Shown here piece after piece: positions 36,004 through 44,103 of a DNA stretch of 64,000 nucleotides; position 1 is the stretch's first letter, and every line of letters starts with the position of its first letter. The stretch is taken from positions 310,001 to 374,000 of the forward strand of contig NZ_SACJ01000004.1 of the NCBI RefSeq assembly GCF_004016525.1. The letters are read 5' to 3'. The DNA comes from Flavobacterium sufflavum (GTDB taxonomy: Bacteria; Bacteroidota; Bacteroidia; Flavobacteriales; Flavobacteriaceae). A model generated the notes under the pieces. That model was not told the DNA's origin. It ran no database searches and was given only the letters and a program-made list of their open reading frames with translations. The translations under genes and the position numbers were made by a program.

Positions 36004-36011
36004 TACTTTTG
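36004..36011 (+). promoter_or_regulatory. -7 promoter box before the small Cys protein
   Basis: TACTTTTG matches TAnnTTTG. It overlaps an alternative TTG at 36009, which argues that translation starts at the TTG at 36036 instead. No clear upstream TTG at 19 bases. Confidence 0.5.
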
Positions 36012-36035
36012 CATTCGAAAACAAAAAAGCACTTT

Positions 36036-36413
36036 TTGAAGTCATTATTTAGCATAGTACTTTCTATACTTTTATTACTACCTTCTTTTGGTAGTTTCTT
36101 TGTTTATACTTCATTCAAATTAAATCAGGACGAAATTGCAAAAACCATTTGTGTGCAACGAAAATTGGTAAACAATAGTTGTAATGGTCGATGCGAACTT
36201 CAAAAAAGCCTTAAAAAATACGAGGACAACGAAAAAAAGATGCAAAACAATCTGGATAACAAAGTAGATTTAGTTTTCATTCAAAATACCGTTTTCGCTG
36301 ATTTCAACGCAATCACAGTTGCACCTATAGAAAAACCTAATTTCTATATTTTAGAAAAGAAAACCGTTTCGGTAGCTCTTTCTTCCTTTAGACCACCCTC
36401 CTATTTTATATAA
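36036..36413 (+). CDS. Small exported cysteine-containing protein
   Basis: The likely start is the TTG at 36036, giving 125 residues beginning with an N-terminal helix (KSLFSIVLSILLLLPSFGS). The mature part has CVQRK...CNGRCELQKSLKKYEDNEKK, a cysteine motif seen in small Bacteroidota proteins next to TonB receptors. It precedes the TonB receptor gene by 92 bases, mirroring the arrangement at 3993-4310. A role in metal handling is inferred from position. Confidence 0.6.
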   Translation: MKSLFSIVLSILLLLPSFGSFFVYTSFKLNQDEIAKTICVQRKLVNNSCNGRCELQKSLKKYEDNEKKMQNNLDNKVDLVFIQNTVFADFNAITVAPIEKPNFYILEKKTVSVALSSFRPPSYFI

Positions 36414-36505
36414 ATTCTAATATCGCTTTTCAATGGATATTGAATTGCTTTTTCTTGGTTTTAACCAAGGAAACATCGCTATTTATAAAATTTATATAAA
36501 TTAAA

Positions 36506-38674
36506 ATGAAAAATATATTCTTGGCTTTAGCCATAATAAGCCAATTTGCTATAGCTCAAAATAAACAAAACAAAACACAAAAAGACACCACTACTATCCA
36601 CGAACTTGAAAGTGTTTTTGTAACTGCCAATCGTACTGCCACTTTACGTAAAGAAACTCCTGTTGCCATTAGTAAATTAACTGCTAAAACTATCGACGAA
36701 AGCAAGGCTGTTGCCATGTATGAAATTGTCAACAAAACTCCAGGTGTTTTGATGGTAAACCTTGGCAACGAGCAAAACATGATGACCATTCGCCAACCCA
36801 TGACTACTAATGCCTATTATTTATATCTTGAAGATGGATTGCCTATCCGTCCATTAGGAATTTTCAACCACAATGCTTTATTAGAAATCAATCAGTTCAA
36901 CTTGGAAAGTATTGAAGTGGTAAAAGGACCAACTTCTTCTTTATATGGGCCGGAAGCTGTGGGCGGAACGATTAATTTAATTTCGCAAAAACCATCTTTC
37001 TATCCTGAGTTTAAGTTTGGCGTTCAGGCCGATCAATGGGGATACAAAAGAATTCAGGCTGCCGGTAGTGCCACAGTTGGAAAAATAGGATTTCATATTT
37101 CGGGTATTTCCAGTATTCAGGAAAACTCCTGGATGACCTATTCTGATTATACCAAAGACAATCTGAACGTTAGAGTGGATTATGCCATCAATGACAAAAC
37201 CCGTTTGATTAGCAATACCATGATTGGAAAATATTACTCGGACATGAGTGGTGGTGTAAATGAAAGCGATTTTAACAACAGAAGTTACAAAAGCAGTTCT
37301 GATTTTACCTATAGAAAATCTGATGCTTTACGTACCCGATTGACTCTGGAACACGACTGGAATCTAAACGCAAGTAGTTATTTAACAGTATATCACCGGG
37401 ACAACAAGCTAGGGCAAAATCCTTCTTATGGAATTCGTTGGAGCGCAACAAACAATCCGACAACAGCACTGGGAGAGGTCAATTCGAACAATTTTAAAAG
37501 CTATGGCGTTATCGGGCAACACACCCAAAAATTTGACTTTTGGAACACTACCATGGTCAGTGGTGCCTTATACGATTACTCTCCGGTAACTTATTGGGCT
37601 TATTTAATCAACCTGAAAGCGACTTTAAATCCGGGTAATCCAGGAACACAAACGGTAAATAAATACGAAATCGTAGCCGAACACCCTGAAGTTAAACTGG
37701 CTGATTATACCGCTGACATTTACAATACTGCTGTTTTTAAACAAATAAGTTTCACTCCTATCGACAAATTAACTGTTACTGTTGGCGGGCGATATGATGC
37801 TATGAAAATTGACTACAACAATGCCTTAGACAATTCGACAGGAAATAAAAGTTACAACAAATTCACTTTTAAAGTAGGTGCTAATTACAATCCTGTAAAA
37901 AACGCCGGATTTTATGCGAACTATTCGCAAGGCTTTTCACCACCGAGTATTACTTCTATTTTCAGAGCCAGAACAGGAACAGGAGGAAATACTGGAATCC
38001 CGGCTGAATTTTATTATAATCTAAAACCTGCCACATTCGAAAATTATGAATTCGGCGGATGGATTAGCTTACTTGAGAATAAATTGATATTCGATTATGC
38101 CATTTATTACATGGATGGAAAAAACGAATTACTAAATGTTCGTCTGGAAGACAGCTCTACCGATTATCGTTCGGCAGGAGAAACAAATCACAAAGGAATA
38201 GAATTTGGTTTCAATTACCGTCCAAATGCACAATGGAACATTCGCATGGGAGGAACAGTGGCAAAACACCGTTATATTGACTTTCAACTATCAGACAATT
38301 CAGCAGATGTATTACAAAATTTAGGTGGTTACGAAATGCCGCAGGCACCAAGATGGTCAGGAAATTCAGAATTGAGTTATTATCCAAATTGGCTGCCTAA
38401 TTTTAGAACCTCAGTCGAATGGCAATCGGTAGGGAGTTATTACCAAAACCAAATCAATTCGGTAAAATATGACGGTTATAACATTTTTAATGCCCGTGTA
38501 GGTTATAAATACCACAACATCGAAATCTATGGAAATGTGATGAACCTGACCGATAAATTATATGCTTATAATTTATCCAGAGGAAATGCCGCTAACGCAC
38601 AAACCACCTATTTAGCTGCCGCTCCCAGAACTTTTTTATTAGGAATACAATACAATCTTTCTTTAAAAAAATAA
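36506..38674 (+). CDS. TonB-dependent receptor
   Basis: This 722-residue receptor has a signal peptide (AIISQFAIAQ), no carboxypeptidase-like domain, then the TonB region (ELESVFVTANRTATLRKETPVAISKL), plug (TPGVLMVNLGN, LESIEVVKGPTSSLYGPEAVGGTINLIS) and barrel ending QYNLSLKK. It likely imports an iron or other metal complex, because the PepSY membrane protein downstream is a typical partner of such receptors. A palindromic repeat lies between them. Confidence 0.93.
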   Translation: MKNIFLALAIISQFAIAQNKQNKTQKDTTTIHELESVFVTANRTATLRKETPVAISKLTAKTIDESKAVAMYEIVNKTPGVLMVNLGNEQNMMTIRQPMTTNAYYLYLEDGLPIRPLGIFNHNALLEINQFNLESIEVVKGPTSSLYGPEAVGGTINLISQKPSFYPEFKFGVQADQWGYKRIQAAGSATVGKIGFHISGISSIQENSWMTYSDYTKDNLNVRVDYAINDKTRLISNTMIGKYYSDMSGGVNESDFNNRSYKSSSDFTYRKSDALRTRLTLEHDWNLNASSYLTVYHRDNKLGQNPSYGIRWSATNNPTTALGEVNSNNFKSYGVIGQHTQKFDFWNTTMVSGALYDYSPVTYWAYLINLKATLNPGNPGTQTVNKYEIVAEHPEVKLADYTADIYNTAVFKQISFTPIDKLTVTVGGRYDAMKIDYNNALDNSTGNKSYNKFTFKVGANYNPVKNAGFYANYSQGFSPPSITSIFRARTGTGGNTGIPAEFYYNLKPATFENYEFGGWISLLENKLIFDYAIYYMDGKNELLNVRLEDSSTDYRSAGETNHKGIEFGFNYRPNAQWNIRMGGTVAKHRYIDFQLSDNSADVLQNLGGYEMPQAPRWSGNSELSYYPNWLPNFRTSVEWQSVGSYYQNQINSVKYDGYNIFNARVGYKYHNIEIYGNVMNLTDKLYAYNLSRGNAANAQTTYLAAAPRTFLLGIQYNLSLKK

Positions 38675-38699
38675 TTTTAGCCACAGTTTAAAAAATTGA

Positions 38700-38751
38700 A
38701 CCATTAAGAAATTTAGGTTTTGCGCTTAACAAACTTAAATTTCTTAATGGT
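38700..38751. repeat. ACCATTAAGAAATTTA inverted repeat, copy A
   Basis: ACCATTAAGAAATTTA (38700-38715) and TAAATTTCTTAATGGT (38736-38751) are perfect 16-base arms. A related copy is at 63237-63286. It is non-coding and lies between the TonB receptor and the PepSY gene. Confidence 0.85.
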
Positions 38752-38780
38752 GAAAAAAGCAAAATCTTAAGTTCTCAAAA

Positions 38781-40376
38781 ATGAGCAAGAAAAACACCAA
38801 AAAGAAGGATTCGAAATTCGTCAAGAAAATCAAACAGAATATGTACCAATGGCATCGAACCATTGGAGTCATCACCATCATTCCTGTTATTTTCTGGACT
38901 TTATCGGGCTTAATGCATCCGTTTATGGCGCATTTTTTCAAACCTGAAATTGCCCATGAAAAACTGGAAATCAACACCGTCAATCAAAAACAATTACCGC
39001 TTTCCATTCAGGAAGTTTTGGAGAAAAACGATATTCAGCAGTTTAAAAACTTCCGAATCGTTTCTTTCAACAATGCGACTTTCTATCAGATAAAAAATAT
39101 CGTTGGCGATTTATTGTATTTTGATACTTCAAACGGAAAAGAACTCCAAAACGGAGATAAAATTTACGCCGAATGGTTGTCGCGTTATTTCTTAGACGAC
39201 CAAAAAAGCAGTGTAAAAAATAGCGAAATCATCACCGAATTTGACAATCAGTACAAATATGTCAATCGTTATTTGCCTGTTTACAAGGTAACTTTGGACC
39301 GTCCGGATACTATGGAAGTTTATGTAGAAACTTCATCCAGTAAATTAGCGACTTACAACCCAACATCGAGACAATTTTTCATCTGGTTTTTTGATGTTTT
39401 TCACAACTGGTCTTTTATAGACGCTATCAGCAACAATAGTATTCGCATCATCACAATGATTTTCTTGTTGTCTATCATTGGATTTTCTGCCGTTAGCGGC
39501 ATTGTGATTTATGGCTTTTTGTGGAAACAATTTAAAAAATCGGATGATTTAGAACCTAAAAAAGGAATCAGGAAATACCATCGCCAAATTGGGATTTGGA
39601 TTTCATTATTCACACTGACCTTTGCTTTTAGTGGGGCTTATCACGCTACAACCAAATGGAATCCTTACACTCTGGATCAAATGATGTACGAACCTACTTT
39701 TAAAACCAAGGAAATTGGATTGGGGAATAACAAACTCGATTTAGACTGGAATCGTTTTCAAAATGCAAGTCTTATAAGCTTTAATGACAGCACTTATTAC
39801 CGTTGCCAATTAGAAGAAAAAGAAACCGGGAAATTCAAAAAACCAAAATCGGATTCGAATTCGAAATGGAATAAAAAAGAAGACCCAAAATCGGAAGTGG
39901 TTTATATTAATGCTACAACTAACAAAACCACACCAAATCTGGATTTACAATACGCCGAATTCCTGGCCTATTATTTTACTGATGGCGCTCCAAAAGCTCC
40001 TTGTTGCGAAATGATGAGTCCTGAAATTCCCGAAGAAGCTGAAACTTCTTTAGAAAATGTAAAATTATTAGAATCTAAAGTGATTACTAATTTTGAAAAC
40101 AGGGAATACGGTTTTGTAAACAAACGCTTGCCTGTGGTAAAACTGGCTTATGACACTCCTGAAAAAACGACTTATTTTATAGAAACCGCTACTTCAAGAT
40201 TAGCCGCCATCGTAAAAAACTCAGACATGGTGGAAGGTTATTCCTTTGCCATCTTACACAAATTTTTGTTTATGGACTGGGCAGGAAAAAACGTGCGTGA
40301 TTTGACGATGGTTTTGGCTGCACTTTGTATTTTAATCGTTAGTGTACTTGGATTAATTATGTTTTTGAGAAAATAA
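38781..40376 (+). CDS. PepSY-domain membrane protein
   Basis: This 531-residue protein has four clear membrane segments: near residues 23-45 (WHRTIGVITIIPVIFWTLSG, with MHPFMAHFF), about 225-250, about 270-290, and the C-terminal one. Two periplasmic PepSY-like regions flank the middle helices. The pattern fits PepSY-TM/ferric-reductase-like proteins that work with TonB receptors in metal uptake. The APCCEMMSPEI stretch is an unusual cysteine pair in the second soluble region. Confidence 0.85.
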   Translation: MSKKNTKKKDSKFVKKIKQNMYQWHRTIGVITIIPVIFWTLSGLMHPFMAHFFKPEIAHEKLEINTVNQKQLPLSIQEVLEKNDIQQFKNFRIVSFNNATFYQIKNIVGDLLYFDTSNGKELQNGDKIYAEWLSRYFLDDQKSSVKNSEIITEFDNQYKYVNRYLPVYKVTLDRPDTMEVYVETSSSKLATYNPTSRQFFIWFFDVFHNWSFIDAISNNSIRIITMIFLLSIIGFSAVSGIVIYGFLWKQFKKSDDLEPKKGIRKYHRQIGIWISLFTLTFAFSGAYHATTKWNPYTLDQMMYEPTFKTKEIGLGNNKLDLDWNRFQNASLISFNDSTYYRCQLEEKETGKFKKPKSDSNSKWNKKEDPKSEVVYINATTNKTTPNLDLQYAEFLAYYFTDGAPKAPCCEMMSPEIPEEAETSLENVKLLESKVITNFENREYGFVNKRLPVVKLAYDTPEKTTYFIETATSRLAAIVKNSDMVEGYSFAILHKFLFMDWAGKNVRDLTMVLAALCILIVSVLGLIMFLRK

Positions 40377-40401
40377 AAACAAAACTGTTTTCTTAAAAAT
40401 T

Positions 40402-40462
40402 ACCGCAAATTCGCAAATTATTTTTTAGTCTTTTGAGCTAAATAAATTTGCGAATTTGAGGT
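40402..40462. repeat. CCGCAAATTCGC inverted repeat, copy B
   Basis: ACCGCAAATTCGCAAATT (40402-40419) matches the left arm of copy A at 10384 exactly. The right arm (40445-40462) has one mismatch. It separates convergent genes and may help end both transcripts. Confidence 0.85.
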
Positions 40463-40516
40463 ATTTATTTCTTCTAAATCTTTGCTATTTCTTTGTAACC
40501 TTTGCTGTTTAAAAAA

Positions 40517-41182
40517 CTACACTTTAGGGTTTTCTTCGTAGTATCTCGCTTCAATTCGCTTAATATCTTTTATCGATTTTCGAGTCCAATCCAAACGTTT
40601 CTCTAAAATTTCGGTATCGGTCAATTTCCAGTCGATATCCGAGCGTCTCAATCTATTGGTTAAATCCTGAATGATAATCGCAGCCGAAACTGAAATATTC
40701 AAACTCTCGGTAAAACCAACCATTGGAATCTTCAAAAAACCATCCGCTTTTTGCATCACTTCTTCTGACAATCCCTCTTTTTCGGTTCCAAAAAATATGG
40801 CACTGGGTTTTGAAATATCAAATTTTTCTAAAGTACAATCCTGTTCATGTGGGGTTGTGGCGATAATTTGGTAGCCCTGCTCTTTCAAAGAAGCAATACA
40901 ACCGGAAACCGAATCATGTCTGTTAATATCGACCCATTTTTGAGCTCCCATAGCAATTTGCTTATCGATTCTTTTTCCAAAACGTTGTTCAATGACATTC
41001 AATTCCTGAATTCCAAAAACCTCGCAACTACGCATCACCGCAGAGGTATTATGCAATTGAAAAACATCTTCAACAGCTACAGTAAAATGTTTGGTTCGCT
41101 TTTCCAATACTTCTAAAAAGCGTTCTTTGCGATTATCAGTCAATATATTTTCAAGGAAATTCAGGTAATCAATATCAATCAT
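40517..41182 (-). CDS. trmH: tRNA (guanosine-2'-O-)-methyltransferase, TrmH/SpoU family
   Basis: On the minus strand the ATG at 41182 gives 221 residues. An upstream TTG lies inside a TATTTTTG promoter box (41201-41208), so it was rejected as start. SPOUT motifs are present: NTSAVMRSCEVFGIQ, IFFGTEKEGLSEEV, and MVGFTESLNISVSAAI, which form the knotted SAM site. The family methylates the ribose of G18 in tRNA. The C-terminal extension (RLDWTRKSIKDIKRIEARY) is typical of TrmH. Confidence 0.87.
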   Translation of the reverse strand: MIDIDYLNFLENILTDNRKERFLEVLEKRTKHFTVAVEDVFQLHNTSAVMRSCEVFGIQELNVIEQRFGKRIDKQIAMGAQKWVDINRHDSVSGCIASLKEQGYQIIATTPHEQDCTLEKFDISKPSAIFFGTEKEGLSEEVMQKADGFLKIPMVGFTESLNISVSAAIIIQDLTNRLRRSDIDWKLTDTEILEKRLDWTRKSIKDIKRIEARYYEENPKV

Positions 41183-41301
41183 TCTATTTGTAATTTTTCG
41201 CAAAAATACATTTTTTATCCTTTATTTTATTTCAACTAAAAGTAATGAATCCTTTCTGTCATCAAAAAAAGTTTGGTTAAATTCGTAAAAAATATCAGAA
41301 C

Positions 41302-41823
41302 ATGGAAACAGTAGAAATTAAAAAAATAGGAGTTGAAGAGATAGAAAAACTGCAACAAATAGGCAGACAAACATTTTTTGAAACTTTTGCTGAAGTAAAT
41401 TCTGAAGAAAACATGAAGAAATATTTAAAGACTAATTTTTCGAATGACAAACTTACATCTGAATTAACAAATCCAAATTCTGAATTCTATTTTGCTATTC
41501 GCGGCAATGAAATTCTTGGGTATCTAAAATTAAATTTTGGAGAAGAACAAACTGAACTCAAAGATAAAAATGGATTAGAAATAGAACGTATTTATGTTTT
41601 AAAGGAATTCCACGGAAGTAAAGTTGGACAATTGTTATATGATCGAGCATTACAAGTAGCTAAAAAACATGATTTAAATTATCTTTGGTTAGGAGTTTGG
41701 GAAGAAAACCATAGAGCTTTAAATTTTTATAAAAAGAATGGTTTTGTAGAATTTGACAAACATATTTTTAGATTGGGCAATGACGAACAAACCGATTTAC
41801 TTATGAAATTAATGTTGAAATAA
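41302..41823 (+). CDS. GNAT-family N-acetyltransferase
   Basis: This 173-residue protein has the GNAT core: NEILGYLKLNFGE (strands), IERIYVLKEFHGSKVGQLLYDRAL (acetyl-CoA-binding loop, with HGSKVGQ in place of the usual Q/RxxGxG/A), and LWLGVWEENHRALNFYKKNGFVE. The substrate is unknown. It is followed six bases later by the sirtuin gene, so an acetyltransferase and a deacylase are co-transcribed. Confidence 0.9.
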   Translation: METVEIKKIGVEEIEKLQQIGRQTFFETFAEVNSEENMKKYLKTNFSNDKLTSELTNPNSEFYFAIRGNEILGYLKLNFGEEQTELKDKNGLEIERIYVLKEFHGSKVGQLLYDRALQVAKKHDLNYLWLGVWEENHRALNFYKKNGFVEFDKHIFRLGNDEQTDLLMKLMLK

Positions 41824-41828
41824 ATACA

Positions 41829-42524
41829 ATGAAAAAAAAATTAGTCGTTTTAACCGGAGCGGGAATCAGTGCCGAAAGTGGCTTAAAAACTTTTAGAGAC
41901 AGCAATGGACTCTGGGAAGGGCATGATGTTATGGATGTAGCTTCGCCGGAAGGATGGCGAAAAAATCCCGAACTGGTTTTGGATTTTTACAATCAAAGAA
42001 GACGCCAACTCAAGGAAGTAAAACCTAATTTAGGTCATAAAGAATTATCCCAGCTTCAAATTCATTTTGACGTTCATATCATTACCCAAAATGTAGACGA
42101 TTTACACGAACGTGCCGGCAGCAAAAAAGTGTTGCACTTACATGGTGAACTTTTAAAAGTGAGAAGCACTAAAAACTCTAAATTCATTTTAGAATGGGAA
42201 GGCGATTTAAAATTAGGCGACGTAGATAGTCAAAAACACCAATTACGCCCTCATATTGTGTGGTTTGGCGAGGCCGTTCCTGCTTTTGACGAAGCTATTG
42301 CCATAACTAAAACCGCCGATTATTTTGCCGTTATTGGCACTTCATTGCAAGTATATCCCGCAGCCGGCTTAGTGGATTTTGTACCCGCAAACATTCCTAT
42401 TTTTTATATTGATCCAAACCCAATCCAAATTCCGAATTTAAGAAATCATCTGGAAACAATTCCCTTGCAGGCCACAGAGGGAATTCCATTTTTAAAAAAT
42501 AGATTATTAGCCGAATTTCAGTAG
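41829..42524 (+). CDS. cobB: Sir2-family NAD-dependent protein deacylase (class III, zinc cysteines absent)
   Basis: This 231-residue protein has VVLTGAGISAESGLKTFRDSNGLW, TQNVDDLHERAGS, the catalytic H105 in LHLHGELL, and VIGTSLQVYPAAGL. Y54 and R57 (FYNQRRR) are the class III pair that favours succinyl/malonyl lysine. The zinc-binding cysteines normally present after the HG motif are missing: the segment reads VRSTKNSKFILEWEGDLKLG. The enzyme may fold without zinc. Neighbour of the GNAT gene. Confidence 0.9.
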   Translation: MKKKLVVLTGAGISAESGLKTFRDSNGLWEGHDVMDVASPEGWRKNPELVLDFYNQRRRQLKEVKPNLGHKELSQLQIHFDVHIITQNVDDLHERAGSKKVLHLHGELLKVRSTKNSKFILEWEGDLKLGDVDSQKHQLRPHIVWFGEAVPAFDEAIAITKTADYFAVIGTSLQVYPAAGLVDFVPANIPIFYIDPNPIQIPNLRNHLETIPLQATEGIPFLKNRLLAEFQ

Positions 42525-42610
42525 TCAAAAATTCGAAAAGAAGTCAAAAATGAATGCTAAATTCTTAAAATTCTGCCTATATTTGTGCCTTTCGAAAAAA
42601 TAACAACACA

Positions 42611-43957
42611 ATGACGACTTTAAACGAATTGAATGCTATTTCTCCAATTGATGGAAGATATAGAAATAAAACCCTTTCATTAGCCCCTTTTTTCTCTGAA
42701 GAAGCTTTAATCAAATACCGTGTATTGGTAGAAATCGAATATTTTATTGCTTTGTGCGAAGTGCCTTTGCCACAATTAAAAAATGTAAACCCTAATCTGT
42801 TCGAAAGCTTACGTGACATCTACAAAAATTTCTCTACTGCAGATGCGCTTTGGATTAAAGAAACTGAAAAAGTAACAAATCACGATGTTAAAGCCGTTGA
42901 ATATTTTATCAAAGATGCCTTTGAAAAATTAGGTTTATCAGAATACAAAGAGTTCATCCACTTTGGGTTGACTTCTCAGGATATCAATAATACAGCTATT
43001 CCACTTTCGACAAAAGAAGCTTTTGAGAAAGTATACATGCCATCATTAATTTCTGTAATTTCAAAATTAAAAGAATTAAGCACAGAATGGAAAGACATTC
43101 CATTGTTAGCCCGTACCCACGGACAACCGGCTTCTCCTACCCGTTTAGGAAAAGAAATTGCGGTTTTTGTGGAGCGTATCGAAGAGCAAATGCGTTTGTT
43201 GTTCAATATTCCTTTTGGAGCTAAGTTTGGTGGTGCAACTGGAAATTACAATGCCCATCACGTGGCTTATCCACAAATTGACTGGAAACAATTTGGAACT
43301 AAATTCGTAGAAGAAAATCTTGGATTACACCATTCGTTCCCAACTACTCAAATTGAACATTATGATCATTTTGCAGCTTTTTTTGATGCTTTAAAAAGAA
43401 TCAACACCATCATCATCGATTTAGATCGTGATATCTGGACATATGTTTCGATGGAATATTTCAAACAAAAAATCAAAGCAGGAGAAATTGGTTCATCGGC
43501 TATGCCACATAAAGTAAACCCTATTGATTTTGAAAACTCAGAAGGAAACTTAGGAATTGCCAACGCTATTTTCGAACATTTATCAGCTAAATTGCCTATT
43601 TCAAGATTGCAACGTGATTTGACTGACAGTACTGTTTTAAGAAATATTGGTGTTCCAATGGGACATACTATCATTGCTTTTGAAGCTACTTTAAAAGGAT
43701 TGAATAAATTGTTATTGAACGAAGCTAAATTCCACGAAGATTTAGAAAACAACTGGGCTGTAGTAGCTGAGGCGATTCAAACGATTTTACGTCGTGAGGC
43801 TTATCCAAATCCTTATGAGGCTTTAAAAGGTTTAACAAGAACTAACGAAGCAATTACTAAGAAATCAATACATGAGTTTATAGGTACTTTAGAAGTTTCA
43901 GCTGAAATTAAAGCAGAGTTATTAAAAATCACTCCTAGCAACTTTTTAGGAATATAG
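42611..43957 (+). CDS. purB: Adenylosuccinate lyase
   Basis: This 448-residue protein carries the fumarase-family signature SSAMPHKVNPIDFENSEGN, plus HFGLTSQDINNTA and RTHGQPASPT, which contribute active-site residues. It catalyses two fumarate-releasing steps of purine synthesis. Length and motif order are normal for PurB of the longer type. It is a single gene with its own terminator. Confidence 0.97.
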   Translation: MTTLNELNAISPIDGRYRNKTLSLAPFFSEEALIKYRVLVEIEYFIALCEVPLPQLKNVNPNLFESLRDIYKNFSTADALWIKETEKVTNHDVKAVEYFIKDAFEKLGLSEYKEFIHFGLTSQDINNTAIPLSTKEAFEKVYMPSLISVISKLKELSTEWKDIPLLARTHGQPASPTRLGKEIAVFVERIEEQMRLLFNIPFGAKFGGATGNYNAHHVAYPQIDWKQFGTKFVEENLGLHHSFPTTQIEHYDHFAAFFDALKRINTIIIDLDRDIWTYVSMEYFKQKIKAGEIGSSAMPHKVNPIDFENSEGNLGIANAIFEHLSAKLPISRLQRDLTDSTVLRNIGVPMGHTIIAFEATLKGLNKLLLNEAKFHEDLENNWAVVAEAIQTILRREAYPNPYEALKGLTRTNEAITKKSIHEFIGTLEVSAEIKAELLKITPSNFLGI

Positions 43958-43980
43958 TTTCAACAACTACATATCATTTT

Positions 43981-44012
43981 AAAAAAAGCTATCCTAATCG
44001 ATAGCTTTTTTT
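43981..44012 (+). terminator. Terminator of purB
   Basis: AAAAAAAGCTATC pairs with GATAGCTTTTTTT around CTAATC, ending in a T run. Confidence 0.9.
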
Positions 44013-44103
44013 GTATAAATACTCCCTAATTAAAGCTGAAAATTGCACATCAAAAGTGCTTTTAGTATATTTAGCAGAATTGTAATAAAACAACAAACAA
44101 TAT

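Noticed and set aside
41183..41203. Upstream TTG start for trmH
   Set aside because: The TTG is part of a TATTTTTG promoter box on the minus strand; the ATG at 41182 is preferred.
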